Assembly (NCBI RefSeq): GCF_040459645.1
Contig: NZ_JARVHQ010000001.1
Span: 4,650,001 to 4,714,000, forward strand
Reading direction: 5' to 3'
DNA from: Bacillus cereus group sp. RP43
Lineage (GTDB): Bacteria; Bacillota; Bacilli; Bacillales; Bacillaceae_G
DNA: 64,000 bases
Shown here: positions 53,664 through 63,042 of the stretch, one piece after another
How the letters are laid out: every line of letters starts with the position of its first letter
Numbering within the stretch: position 1 is the stretch's first letter
The notes under the pieces: model-generated
The model's input: the letters and a program-made list of their open reading frames with translations, nothing else
Told to the model about the DNA's origin: nothing
Databases searched by the model: none
Made by a program: the position numbers and the translations under genes

Positions 53664-56447
53664 ATGACCAGTGAAAAACAATTTATCCAAAAGATTTACT
53701 ATAAAACATTTTTAACAGAAGACTCTTCCATTCCGGTAGCGGAAGTACTCGGTGAAGCATATATAAATGAATCAAAAAATGAATTCTCCAATATATCTAA
53801 TATTCGCTTCGCACAAGGTGAAGTTTATTTTCAAACTAACGACTTTGAAGCCGCTATATTCAAATGGGAGAAAGTAAATAATGAACTTGCTCTCTGGGCT
53901 ATGAAGAATATTGCAGATGCTTATTTCGAATTAGATTTCTTACCAAAAGCAGAAGAAATTTATACATCTATCCAAACAGAAGATACAACTCTTACGATGG
54001 AAGTTTCCCTACAACTTCTTTCTCTTTATATAGAGCAAAATCGTTTAGGACTAGCATTTAAGACGATTAGCGAAGCTGTTGCATTTCAACCAGACTATCC
54101 AAATATTACTGCAATCGCTCGATCGTTCTATGAAAAACAAGAAGATTGGAATAACGCTATTGAACTCGCTGTTCAAGAAGGAATTCGAACAAAATCATTA
54201 CACTGGTTCGATACTTTAATCAATTATGTGAACAGAGGCTTTACTAAAAAAATTAAACCTGAGTATTTCTATGAATCTTTAAAAGCCTTATATACAATTG
54301 ATCAAGTTCAATTTAAAGAGCTTGTTATCTCACTTTGGAACAGCTATGAAAATGAATCATTCCATCTACCTTGGATTCAAACAATAAATCACCTATTCTT
54401 ACATATTGAAGTAGATGCTCATGACGATTGGAATGAAATTTCTACTCGCTATCAAGAGACGTACTTCGAATTGATTACTGGACAACATTTCATGCACGAA
54501 TTACAAGGACTTGTACCAGATTTATTAACAAATTGGTTTAGTTTAACGAGAGCGGAAGATTCTTTACTTGTCTCCGCAGCAGTATTAGCATGGAATGAAG
54601 TTTCACCGACAACTCTAGAATCATTACTCGTAAAAAGCGCAGGTGCCTTACTTTCAAATGCATCAGCTCATGCAAATGTTGATATGGCAGACGTATCGGC
54701 ATTATTTGAAACGATTGCTGTATGGGCTGAGAAGAATGATGTAGATTTAGGTCATCAATTCACACTACTTGTTCGTGAGTTATACGATTTAACGGTTACA
54801 CAACTTCTAGTAGCAGGCGCTAGCGATTATGATAAGTCAGCCTTTATTAACTCTATACTAGGAGAAAATATATTAAATGAGGCTATAACAACTTCAATTA
54901 CATTTAAAGATGATAGTCAAACTGAAATAACTGAGCTTACAGAACTAGATATACGAAATATACCAAACTTTGACGAACTTCATAACATACTAGCGGTACC
55001 TTCTCAGTCAGAACTAGAAAGAAAATGTATTGAAGTTAAATTACCAAGTAGATTTTTACGAAAAAATAAGTTTTCATTCCTTGTCACACCTACTGTGCAT
55101 GGACAACTTGACAAAAACAGCTCTCACTTTGAATACTTACAGGCAGCAGATAGTCTCATCTATGTACTAAATTCAGCTTCACCATTACATGATGAAGAGC
55201 TCGATACATTATTATATATTCGTGAGCAAGTACCAAATTTACAAATTCAATTCGTCTTACAAACAATTGATACGAATACTAGTGAAAATATTACGAACAG
55301 CATTAAAAAGAAAATACTCATACATTTCCCAGAAACGCAATTTTTCCCCTACTCTCCTTCACAAGAGAGTAGTGAACAGCTAGGTAACGTAACAGACTCT
55401 ATTCTTTCTAACCTTACTCAGCGTAACGTGGAAAAAGAACGCATTGAAAAATTATTATGGTTTATCCAAAAAACAATTGCATACCTTGTAAATGAACGTG
55501 TGGAATTAGAAAATACGTTAGTGAAATCCGTCCGCTGGAATAAACATATTTTAGTAAAACTTGATGGTTTTATTAATAATCTTACTGCCATTCAAAAAGA
55601 TAAAATTCGTTCTATTACAGAATCTTATATCTTAACGAAAGAAGAGATTACGCAGGATATACATTCTCAAATTCCTGAATTGTTGCAGAGTTGCTCTGAT
55701 CTTGTTCAAGAAGATAGTGATTTCAAATTGGTCCATGAAGAACTAAATGTAGCGATGAATGAAAGAATTCAAAAACATGTACAGCAAGTGCTTCTTCCTA
55801 AATTTACTGGGTCTATTCAAGAATGGATTGAAACTGCTCATAATGAATTCATTCAAGCTCAGGCTTATTTAGATGAAATGGGCGATACCTTTAATAAGCT
55901 CTATGAGGAAGAGCGTATTAAACTTCCTTGTGATTTCAAATTACTAGATGACTGGGATAGAGATGTTGCAAGAATGACGAATAGAATTACGGTAGCTAAC
56001 ATCAATATTTTATTACGCTTTACACCGACACAATTTTTCTTAAAGAGTGCAGGGAAATTATTCGGTAATATGCAAAAAAATCAATCTATGCTATCAAATA
56101 AATATAAACAATATATTGAAACAGAAGATTATACAGAAGTTGCTCAGATGATTTCAAAACAATTCTTCCTTCAATTTGAAGTATTTGAAGGTGCGCTAGA
56201 ACGGGATATCATGATGTTCTTTAAAGACCCTCTTAGCATATTGAAACAAACCGTAGAAGCAGCCCAACTTGAAATACAAGAAGATGAGCAAACATTAACA
56301 AAGCTAAGAACAAACCCAGAAACTTATCATGATCCTTTAACACTCTTTAAATTGCAATTGTTACAACGAAAATTCATGTTAAATATCGACCGAAACAATG
56401 AAAACATTGCTTCACAAGAAACAATAAATAACACACCAACTGTTTAA
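53664..56447 (+). CDS. TPR protein with degenerate dynamin-like GTPase region
   Basis: 927 residues. Residues ~25-230 are TPR-like helical repeats (ISNIRFAQGEVYFQTNDFEAAIFKWEKV). A GTPase-like region starts at ~380 (TQLLVAGASDYDKSAFINSILG), and a long helical region follows (~600-900) with coiled-coil parts. The P-loop reads GASDYDKS, where a true one would be GxxxxGKS, and no clean DTPG or TKxD is seen; it may not hydrolyse GTP. No signal peptide or clear membrane span. Start ATG 53664 follows AGGGGGAA. Its function is unknown; it is monocistronic. Confidence 0.8.
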   Translation: MTSEKQFIQKIYYKTFLTEDSSIPVAEVLGEAYINESKNEFSNISNIRFAQGEVYFQTNDFEAAIFKWEKVNNELALWAMKNIADAYFELDFLPKAEEIYTSIQTEDTTLTMEVSLQLLSLYIEQNRLGLAFKTISEAVAFQPDYPNITAIARSFYEKQEDWNNAIELAVQEGIRTKSLHWFDTLINYVNRGFTKKIKPEYFYESLKALYTIDQVQFKELVISLWNSYENESFHLPWIQTINHLFLHIEVDAHDDWNEISTRYQETYFELITGQHFMHELQGLVPDLLTNWFSLTRAEDSLLVSAAVLAWNEVSPTTLESLLVKSAGALLSNASAHANVDMADVSALFETIAVWAEKNDVDLGHQFTLLVRELYDLTVTQLLVAGASDYDKSAFINSILGENILNEAITTSITFKDDSQTEITELTELDIRNIPNFDELHNILAVPSQSELERKCIEVKLPSRFLRKNKFSFLVTPTVHGQLDKNSSHFEYLQAADSLIYVLNSASPLHDEELDTLLYIREQVPNLQIQFVLQTIDTNTSENITNSIKKKILIHFPETQFFPYSPSQESSEQLGNVTDSILSNLTQRNVEKERIEKLLWFIQKTIAYLVNERVELENTLVKSVRWNKHILVKLDGFINNLTAIQKDKIRSITESYILTKEEITQDIHSQIPELLQSCSDLVQEDSDFKLVHEELNVAMNERIQKHVQQVLLPKFTGSIQEWIETAHNEFIQAQAYLDEMGDTFNKLYEEERIKLPCDFKLLDDWDRDVARMTNRITVANINILLRFTPTQFFLKSAGKLFGNMQKNQSMLSNKYKQYIETEDYTEVAQMISKQFFLQFEVFEGALERDIMMFFKDPLSILKQTVEAAQLEIQEDEQTLTKLRTNPETYHDPLTLFKLQLLQRKFMLNIDRNNENIASQETINNTPTV

Positions 56448-56451
56448 ATAA

Positions 56452-56485
56452 GAAAAACCAAGCAACTAATTCGCTTGGTTTTTCT
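56452..56485. terminator. Bidirectional terminator between TPR gene and signal peptidase
   Basis: AAAAACCAAGC and GCTTGGTTTTT. Confidence 0.9.
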
Positions 56486-56490
56486 TATTT

Positions 56491-57027
56491 CTAATTTACA
56501 ATTTTCACATGTTCAAATGGATAATATATCGCCATGAGCTTTCCTAATACTTCTGTTCTATCAATGAGTCCTAAGCCGTTCCTACTATCCCTACTAACTA
56601 AACGATTATCTCCCATCACAAAAATTTTATTTTTAGGAATTGTAATCGGTCCAAAATCTTCAGTTAAATTGATAAGTAATTTTTCTGCCTGTTTTTTATT
56701 ATTCTTTAAATACTCTTCGTTTTTCACTTGATGATTAACATATAATTGATCATTCTTCATCTCAATTACATCTCCTGGTAATCCAATAACTCTCTTCACG
56801 TAGAAATTATCTGTCTTCACGACAATAATATCCTCTCTCTCATAACTTTCAAATCTCTTTGCAAGTTTATTAATAATTACTTTATCTCCATCTTGTAACG
56901 TCGGCCTCATCGATGCTCCTTTTACAGTCGTAGGAAAAAACAAAAAGATTTTTGCCAAAAACACCAATAAACATGCAATTGCAATTATTTCAAAGAATTC
57001 ACGCAAACGTTTTTTCTTTTGCATCAT
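56491..57027 (-). CDS. lepB: Signal peptidase I
   Basis: 178-residue type I signal peptidase of the Gram-positive (Sip) form: one N-terminal membrane anchor (FEIIAIACLLVFLAKIFLFF), catalytic Ser in GASMRPTL, catalytic Lys in FYVKRVIGLPGD, and the box IFVMGDNRLVSRDSR. It cleaves secretory signal peptides outside the membrane. Bacillus has several paralogues. Confidence 0.94.
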   Translation of the reverse strand: MMQKKKRLREFFEIIAIACLLVFLAKIFLFFPTTVKGASMRPTLQDGDKVIINKLAKRFESYEREDIIVVKTDNFYVKRVIGLPGDVIEMKNDQLYVNHQVKNEEYLKNNKKQAEKLLINLTEDFGPITIPKNKIFVMGDNRLVSRDSRNGLGLIDRTEVLGKLMAIYYPFEHVKIVN

Positions 57028-57260
57028 TCCACCATCTCATCATCTTTTTATTTTTATTATAAGTACTCCGACTGGTGAATTTCCACAAAATTCTGAATTA
57101 TAACATTGGAATATTACAAATATAAAATGATAATCCCTATAAATTCATTATTTTTATATACTATATTTCCCATCTATCAAGCAGGATTTCCCCTATGAAA
57201 TCCATGCTTAGAAAGTACACAATACTGCACGAATTAAATAAATATAATAGCATAGCAATA

Positions 57261-57312
57261 AAAAAGATACTCTCAAAATAGTCTATCAACTATTTTTGAG
57301 AGTATCTTTTTA
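57261..57312 (-). terminator. Terminator of yhhN-like gene
   Basis: AAAAGATACTCTCAAAATAG and CTATTTTTGAGAGTATCTTTT form a long near-perfect stem, symmetric. Confidence 0.85.
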
Positions 57313-57990
57313 TAATCCTACATATACAATACACATCTGCGCTGCGACATATGTAAACCAAATCCAAAGTGGTTCATACTTCAGTTTGCGCCCTCCGATA
57401 TCTGTCACGCCTATAATAAAATCAGAAATCACAAACAGTAAACCACCAAGTGCTGGTATCCACCATATTCCTATATTCTCGTAATATAAGGCGAATGCAA
57501 AACATGCCATTCCTCCAACCCACAAACCGTAAATTAAAGCGCCTATTGTAAAAAGTTTGTCTTGTTTTTCATTTCGAATAAAGAAAAACCACCCTATAAT
57601 TAGAAAAAGTCCGTATACGAGTAAACCGATCCAAAAACCATTCCATGAAATACCTGTTTGTAAAAATGCTTTCACATAGAAACAATGCGCAAGAGCGAAA
57701 GTAACCATTCCTCCAATTAATCGATGACCAATTGGAATTAATCCTGCCATAAATAAATCCCCTACAGTTGATAAAGTCATACCGAGTGCAACCCACGTAC
57801 TATACTCAACCGATGGATCTTGTAACCATATCCAAATTGCACTTCCTGTTAAAGAAAAACTAAGAATAAGACGAACCGCTAAAGGTAACGGCATATTATT
57901 TCTCGTTCTCTTCGTCTGTCCTATTGCATAAATTGCTCCCATTACAAAAAGAATAATTTGCCCGACTAACACAATGTAAAGTACATTCAT
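57310..57990 (-). CDS. YhhN/TMEM86-family lysoplasmalogenase-like protein
   Basis: 226-residue polytopic membrane protein (about eight spans) with YhhN marks: LSTVGDLFMAGLIPIGHRLIGGM near the middle and LLFVISDFIIGV near the end, carrying the conserved Asp residues. Relatives hydrolyse lysoplasmalogens; bacterial role uncertain. Start ATG 57990 follows GAGGAGAA. Confidence 0.85.
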   Translation of the reverse strand: MNVLYIVLVGQIILFVMGAIYAIGQTKRTRNNMPLPLAVRLILSFSLTGSAIWIWLQDPSVEYSTWVALGMTLSTVGDLFMAGLIPIGHRLIGGMVTFALAHCFYVKAFLQTGISWNGFWIGLLVYGLFLIIGWFFFIRNEKQDKLFTIGALIYGLWVGGMACFAFALYYENIGIWWIPALGGLLFVISDFIIGVTDIGGRKLKYEPLWIWFTYVAAQMCIVYVGL

Positions 57991-58065
57991 AATATGTTCT
58001 CCTCAATAAATGCTTTATTCTATCTTTTTTTCGTTACATATAGCACGTTCTCCTTTTTCTATGTA

Positions 58066-58090
58066 AAAAAAGAAGAACAATACTGTTCTT
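58066..58090 (-). terminator. Terminator of DMT transporter gene
   Basis: AAGAACA and TGTTCTT, T-rich on the minus strand. Confidence 0.7.
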
Positions 58091-58114
58091 CCATTTTAAT
58101 CGTTTTTCTGTTCT

Positions 58115-59065
58115 CTATGCTACTTGTTTTTTTTGCTCAACTTTCTTTTTAACCGGGTTACGATTTACTACAATAATTCCCGCTGCGACACATGCTAAAC
58201 CAAATAGTACAAAGGAATGAATGGCTTCCCCTAAAATCAGACTTGATAGTAGCACACCAAACACTGGTATAAAGAACATATACATCGAGACTTTCCCTAC
58301 TTTGTTATACTTCATAATTGTATTCCATATACAGAATCCCGCTGCTGATAAGAACGATAAATATATGAGCATAAGTATTGCATGTAGATTAAATGCGAAT
58401 GGCATCATTCCAACTCGAAATGCACCTATGCATAGCAACCCAATTGATCCGAAAATCATCTGATATGCTGTCATATACCCAATATCTAATGTTTTACTAC
58501 CTTCTTTCGCTAATATGTTTCCATACGAATACATCATCGCTGCCCCAAGAAGTAATAAGCTACCTATTCCAAAATGAAATGATAAACTTCCATCACTCGG
58601 TACATTCACTAAAATCACACCGCAAAAACCGATAGCTACTCCAATTACTTTTCTCCTATTTAGAGCATCATCTTTATATAAAAAGTGTGCGAGTAAAATT
58701 TGAAAGAATGATGATGTTCCTGAAATAATCGCTCCTTCAATTCCTGAGCTGTAACTCATTCCAATATAAAAACATATATATTGAAGAAAAGTTTGAAACA
58801 AGCCAATTTGAACTAACTGCTTTCCTGTTCCTTTTTTGAACTTCATATCTTTTCCTAACGCTTTAAAAAATAATAAGAGCATTACACCAGATAAGAAAAA
58901 GCGATAGCCAGCAAATAATATTTGTTCCCCGACTTCTTGTGGCTGAATTCCAAGTTCAGCATAGCTTAATTTAATAAAGGGAAATGCGCTTCCCCATAAA
59001 AATGTTGCTACTATTGCAGCAATAAACACGCCAATCGGATGGGTAAAAAATTTCTCTGTCTTCAA
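58115..59065 (-). CDS. DMT-superfamily transporter (two EamA domains)
   Basis: About 316 residues, ten hydrophobic segments in two EamA repeats (IAAIVATFLWGSAFPFIKLSYAEL start; second repeat from FGIGSLLLLGAAMMYSYGNILAKEG). I chose the TTG start at 59065 because GGAAAGGAAG lies at good spacing; longer starts at 59107-59116 have weak ribosome binding sites. Substrate is unknown. It is divergent from pfeT across bcr1 copy E. Confidence 0.82.
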   Translation of the reverse strand: MKTEKFFTHPIGVFIAAIVATFLWGSAFPFIKLSYAELGIQPQEVGEQILFAGYRFFLSGVMLLLFFKALGKDMKFKKGTGKQLVQIGLFQTFLQYICFYIGMSYSSGIEGAIISGTSSFFQILLAHFLYKDDALNRRKVIGVAIGFCGVILVNVPSDGSLSFHFGIGSLLLLGAAMMYSYGNILAKEGSKTLDIGYMTAYQMIFGSIGLLCIGAFRVGMMPFAFNLHAILMLIYLSFLSAAGFCIWNTIMKYNKVGKVSMYMFFIPVFGVLLSSLILGEAIHSFVLFGLACVAAGIIVVNRNPVKKKVEQKKQVA

Positions 59066-59144
59066 CTTGCTGTCTTCCTTTCCGACCTTTTTATGAACAA
59101 TATTCATATATACCAAAGGAAATGCGAAAACACAAGTTTTCAGT

Positions 59145-59302
59145 TTATCCCGCTATTTGCTGGGCAGTAAAACTCCCACCTCCAAATTTGGCTGGGCAAA
59201 GAAGTTAGATGGGAGCCCTGCTGCCCGTAAAAGCCCGATTGGTGAGGGCTAATAATTAGTGTGGGATGAACAAAACTCCCACTAATTAAAGTTTCACTTT
59301 AT
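59145..59302 (+). repeat. bcr1 repeat, copy E
   Basis: 158 bp with TTTAT at both ends (59145-59149, 59298-59302). It lies ~45 bp upstream of the Per-box-like site of the metal ATPase gene. Confidence 0.92.
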
Positions 59303-59346
59303 ACTAAAACAAAAACATATCATCTAAGAAAAACATATGCTATACT

Positions 59347-59361
59347 ATAGAATAATTACAA
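59347..59361 (+). promoter_or_regulatory. Per-box-like site upstream of the P-type ATPase
   Basis: ATAGAATAATTACAA matches the PerR consensus TTATAAT-N-ATTATAA at 11 of 14 defined positions. In B. subtilis the orthologous pfeT (zosA) gene is in the PerR regulon, which makes the match meaningful. Confidence 0.55.
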
Positions 59362-59395
59362 CATAATAACTATTAAAATCAGATTTAACAGAAAT

Positions 59396-59420
59396 GCTGC
59401 TATCCATTATGGATGGCAGC
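59396..59420 (+). promoter_or_regulatory. Leader hairpin of pfeT
   Basis: GCTGCTATCC and GGATGGCAGC pair (one G-U) around ATTAT, between the Per-like site and the start codon; followed by a T-rich but broken tract. Confidence 0.5.
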
Positions 59421-59490
59421 TTTCGTCGTTTTATAGGGGTTTCGATTTTGATTCTTTTTCTCAATAAGAATTCGGAAGGAGCGAGTATTA

Positions 59491-61416
59491 ATGAACGCAG
59501 AAGTAAAAACATTACAAGCACAAAAAGATATTTCTCATCCCTCTTTATGGGATACATTAAAGAAACATTATGAACTTATATTTGCAATCGCATCTGGTAT
59601 TTTTATTTTAGCTGGTTGGTTATTCACAAAAAATGATGCAATAAGTGCAGGTATTACTTTCTATATCCTTGCTTATGTAATTGGAGGATTTGCAAAAGCG
59701 AAAGAAGGTATTGAAGACACAATTGAAGAGAAAGAGCTAAATGTTGAAATGCTCATGATTTTTGCAGCTATCGGTGCCGCAGTTATCGGTTACTGGGCAG
59801 AAGGTGCTATTTTAATCTTCATCTTTGCATTAAGCGGAGCAATGGAATCTTATACATTAAGTAAAAGCCAAAAAGAAATTTCAGCGCTTCTTGATCTACA
59901 ACCTGAAGAAGCATTACGTATTTCACATGGAACCGAGGAACGTGTTCCAGTTGGACAATTACAAATTAACGATATTATTTTAATTAAGCCAGGTGAGCGT
60001 GTTCCTGCTGATGGCACAATTCATAATGGTGAAACAAATATTGATGAAGCAGCTATTACAGGAGAACCTATTCCGAATGAGAAAAAATTCGGCGATGAAG
60101 TATTTGCCGGCACTGTAAATTTACGTGGTGCTATCGAAGTTAAAATTACGAAGCCGAGCGATCAAACATTATTCCAAAAGATTATTCGTCTCGTTCAAAG
60201 TGCACAAAGCGAAAAATCACCATCACAACTATTCATCGAAAAATTTGAAGGAACATACGTAAAAGGTGTGCTACTCGTTGTTGCGCTTATGATGTTCGTT
60301 CCTCATTTCTTACTTGATTGGAGTTGGAATGAAACGTTTTATCGCGCTATGATCTTACTTGTAGTCGCTTCTCCTTGTGCGCTAGTTGCAGCCATTACAC
60401 CGGCAACTTTATCAGCAATTTCAAACGGAGCGAGAAACGGTATTCTCTTTAAAGGTGGTATTCATTTAGAACGTCTAGCTTCAGTAAAGGCGATTGCCTT
60501 TGATAAAACAGGAACATTAACACAAGGAAAACCTACTGTAACAGATGTATATGTTCGAAAAGGCATAGCAGAAAGTGAAGTACTTTCTATTACAGCAGCG
60601 ATTGAAAGTCACTCTACACATCCTTTAGCAGAATCGATTGTTAAATATGCAAAACATGCTTACGACATTACGATAAAAAAACCAGAAAACGTGGAAGATG
60701 TAACTGGTTTTGGATTAAAAGGAATATTAGAAAACAAAGCTTATAAAATTGGTAAAGCTGATTTTATCGGGGAAGAAACAAAAACATTTCATAATGGCAT
60801 TTCTGCCTCACTTGAAAAAGAGGGGAAAACTGTCGTTTATATTAGTGATGAGGATGGTATTCTTGGACTGATCGCTTTAAAAGATACCCTTCGCCAAGAA
60901 ACAATAGCTGCTATTCGTGATTTACAAAGCATTGGTGTCGAAGCAATCATGATTACTGGTGATAATGAAGAAACAGCAAAAGCAATTGCCAATGAAAGTA
61001 ATATAAAAGAATATTACGCATCATGTTTACCGGAAACAAAAGTTGAAACGATAAAGCAGTTAAAAGAAAAGTATGGCATAGTCGCCATGGTTGGAGATGG
61101 TATAAACGATGCACCTGCACTCGCTACTGCTAGTATTGGTGTTGCAATGGGTGAAGGAACAGACGTAGCATTAGAGACTGCAGACGTTGTTCTTATGAAG
61201 AACGAATTATCTCGTCTCTCTCAAGCAATCCGTTTATCAAAACGAATGAACCGTATTGTGAAGCAAAACGTTATCTTCTCTTTAGCTGTCATTGCAATGC
61301 TGATTTGTTCTAACTTCTTGCAGTTTTTAGCTCTTCCATTCGGTGTTATTGGACATGAAGGAAGTACCATTCTTGTAATTTTGAATGGCTTACGATTATT
61401 AAAAGGAAACAAATAA
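59491..61416 (+). CDS. pfeT: P1B-4-type metal-exporting ATPase (PfeT/ZosA)
   Basis: 641 residues with no N-terminal metal-binding domain. It has the actuator TGE loop (AAITGEPIP), the membrane metal motif SPC in VVASPCALVAAITPA, and phosphorylation DKTGT. The HP motif (STHPLAE), the GDGIND loop, and the last-helix signature HEGSTILVILNGLRLL follow. SPC with HEGST is typical of P1B-4 pumps (Fe2+, Co2+ or Zn2+). B. subtilis PfeT exports Fe2+. The Per-box-like site supports the iron/peroxide link. ATG 59491 follows GGAAGGAG. Confidence 0.92.
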   Translation: MNAEVKTLQAQKDISHPSLWDTLKKHYELIFAIASGIFILAGWLFTKNDAISAGITFYILAYVIGGFAKAKEGIEDTIEEKELNVEMLMIFAAIGAAVIGYWAEGAILIFIFALSGAMESYTLSKSQKEISALLDLQPEEALRISHGTEERVPVGQLQINDIILIKPGERVPADGTIHNGETNIDEAAITGEPIPNEKKFGDEVFAGTVNLRGAIEVKITKPSDQTLFQKIIRLVQSAQSEKSPSQLFIEKFEGTYVKGVLLVVALMMFVPHFLLDWSWNETFYRAMILLVVASPCALVAAITPATLSAISNGARNGILFKGGIHLERLASVKAIAFDKTGTLTQGKPTVTDVYVRKGIAESEVLSITAAIESHSTHPLAESIVKYAKHAYDITIKKPENVEDVTGFGLKGILENKAYKIGKADFIGEETKTFHNGISASLEKEGKTVVYISDEDGILGLIALKDTLRQETIAAIRDLQSIGVEAIMITGDNEETAKAIANESNIKEYYASCLPETKVETIKQLKEKYGIVAMVGDGINDAPALATASIGVAMGEGTDVALETADVVLMKNELSRLSQAIRLSKRMNRIVKQNVIFSLAVIAMLICSNFLQFLALPFGVIGHEGSTILVILNGLRLLKGNK

Positions 61417-61448
61417 AACGGGTCCCTCATAGAGGACCCGTTTTTTTT
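61416..61448. terminator. Bidirectional terminator between pfeT and the small basic protein gene
   Basis: AAACGGGTCC and GGACCCGTTT with T8. Confidence 0.9.
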
Positions 61449-61557
61449 AATGGTAGCTATTATGACCGTTCGCACTACTACTCGTCTTATGCTTTGGATG
61501 CGAACTGCTCTTTTGTTTGTTATTTTTATTATTGTGGTTCTTTTTATTATTACTCAT
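61447..61557 (-). CDS. Small basic Asn/Lys/Ser/His-rich protein
   Basis: 36-codon gene (MSNNKKNHNNKNNKQK... ending ANGHNSYH) with GGGGGGAT before ATG 61557. The composition (Asn, Lys, His, Ser) is unlike a membrane or enzyme protein and resembles small spore or stress proteins. I do not recognise the family. It ends at the shared terminator. Confidence 0.6.
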   Translation of the reverse strand: MSNNKKNHNNKNNKQKSSSHPKHKTSSSANGHNSYH

Positions 61558-61597
61558 GAAATATCCCCCCTGTTCCTTTTTATTATGGAACAAGAGC

Positions 61598-62467
61598 TCA
61601 CTTTTCATTACGGGAATTATTGTCACCCGTTCTATAATGATGGAGTAAACCATTAATTTCACCGCCAAGTAAAATTACCCATCCAGTTAAGTAAAACCAT
61701 AACATTAAAATAATGATACCACCGAGACCACCATATGTATTGGCGTAATTCGCAAACTTATCTACATAATAAGCAAATGAGTACGATACCATAATCCATC
61801 CTACAGTAGCAAATAACGCTCCTGAAATGACTTCTCTTCTTTTTAATTTCCGATCTGGTGCAAACGTATATAAAAAACTAAACAAGGCAAATAGTACGAA
61901 GAAACTCGCTACTAACCGTGTAATACTCCACACGTAAGAAAAACTATCTGATAAACCGAGCGCTTTAAACACCGCTGCTCCAATAACTTGTCCGAATACC
62001 GGGACAATTAACGCAAAGACAATCATAAAAATGATAGCTAATGTAAACACAATTGATAACGCTCTTGTTTTAATAAAAGAACGTGTTTCTTTCACATCAT
62101 AAGCACGGTTAAAAGCGTTCATAACCGCATTCACCCCATTTGAAGCAAACCATAACATTGAAAGTAAACCAAATGATAATAAACCACCATTTTGTTCGTT
62201 TACAACTTTATCTACGTTTACTTCAATTAAGTTCATCGCATCATCTGGTACATAAACCTCTAATAAACTAAGCACATCCTCTGTTTGAATGGGAATAAAT
62301 CCAAGAAGCGTAATTAAGAAAACGAGCCCAGGAAAAATTGCAAGCAAGAAGAAATAAGCGAGCTGTGCTGCCAAGCCCGCTACATCATCGCGCATTGTCC
62401 GGTCATATAAATCTTTTCCAAACGAATAAGTGCGATTTCTTCTCACCTTTTCTAAAATTTTTCTCAT
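61598..62467 (-). CDS. yfkH: YihY/BrkB-family membrane protein (YfkH)
   Basis: 289 residues with six hydrophobic segments and the YihY signatures DDVAGLAAQLAYFFLLAIFPGLVFL, YDVKETRSFIKTRALSI and GGLGGIIILMLWFYLTGWVILLGGEIN. The once-used name RNase BN for this family is now held to be wrong. It is the third gene of yfkJ-yfkI-yfkH. Confidence 0.9.
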   Translation of the reverse strand: MRKILEKVRRNRTYSFGKDLYDRTMRDDVAGLAAQLAYFFLLAIFPGLVFLITLLGFIPIQTEDVLSLLEVYVPDDAMNLIEVNVDKVVNEQNGGLLSFGLLSMLWFASNGVNAVMNAFNRAYDVKETRSFIKTRALSIVFTLAIIFMIVFALIVPVFGQVIGAAVFKALGLSDSFSYVWSITRLVASFFVLFALFSFLYTFAPDRKLKRREVISGALFATVGWIMVSYSFAYYVDKFANYANTYGGLGGIIILMLWFYLTGWVILLGGEINGLLHHYRTGDNNSRNEK

Positions 62468-62473
62468 ATATGT

Positions 62474-62989
62474 TTAAACGCTTTTCTTCTCTTCTTTATC
62501 TTGCTTTAACTCAATGTACGCTTCAGTTTTTTTTCCCTCTGCATTTGAGTCTTTCATAAATAATTCACGCGCTTCTTTCATACCGCCATCTTCAGCAACT
62601 ACCGGCTCTTCTTCTGCTTTAAGCTCATCTACCTTTGGAGATACAGCTTGAATTTCAATCGTTTCTGGCTTTTCTTCTCGCTCAACTTTTCTCTTACTAA
62701 AAATTTCTTTCGTTTCTTTTAACGTTTCTACAACAGACGGCGTCAATTTTTTAATTTCTGCTACTTTCGCTTTCACTACATTGAAATCAGCAAGCTCGCG
62801 TCCTTTATCTGTAACAGTTTGCACTTTTTCTTTGATTTTCGCATTTTCACCAATTTCAATCATCTTTGTTTTTGCTTTTTCTGCCGTATTTTTTACTTTT
62901 TCACGGTTTTCTTTCTTTAACATAGATACAGCTACCCCTGCAGCTACACCAATCGCAATGTTTCGAGCAATATTATTTTTCTTTGCCAT
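62474..62989 (-). CDS. yfkI: YtxH-like/YfkI acidic-basic repeat protein
   Basis: 171 residues: short N-terminal Gly/Ala-rich hydrophobic segment (NIARNIAIGVAAGVAVSML), then a highly charged helical stretch (KENREKVKNTAEKAKTKMIEIG...) of YtxH type and a Glu-rich tail. Function is unknown. It occupies the yfkI place between yfkJ and yfkH. The start ATG 62989 follows GAAGGAAT. Confidence 0.8.
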   Translation of the reverse strand: MAKKNNIARNIAIGVAAGVAVSMLKKENREKVKNTAEKAKTKMIEIGENAKIKEKVQTVTDKGRELADFNVVKAKVAEIKKLTPSVVETLKETKEIFSKRKVEREEKPETIEIQAVSPKVDELKAEEEPVVAEDGGMKEARELFMKDSNAEGKKTEAYIELKQDKEEKKSV

Positions 62990-63042
62990 ATTCCTTCACC
63001 CTTTCATTTCTTATATTAGAAAGTATTACTTTCTAAGCTTCC

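Noticed and set aside
8274..59302. Dispersed repeats considered as CRISPR or insertion-sequence ends
   Set aside because: Copies are single, many kb apart, carry no spacers and no transposase; they match bcr1.
59345..59557. 70-codon minus-strand frame over the pfeT start
   Set aside because: It overlaps the Per-like site, leader hairpin and pfeT N-terminus and lacks any ribosome binding site or family similarity.
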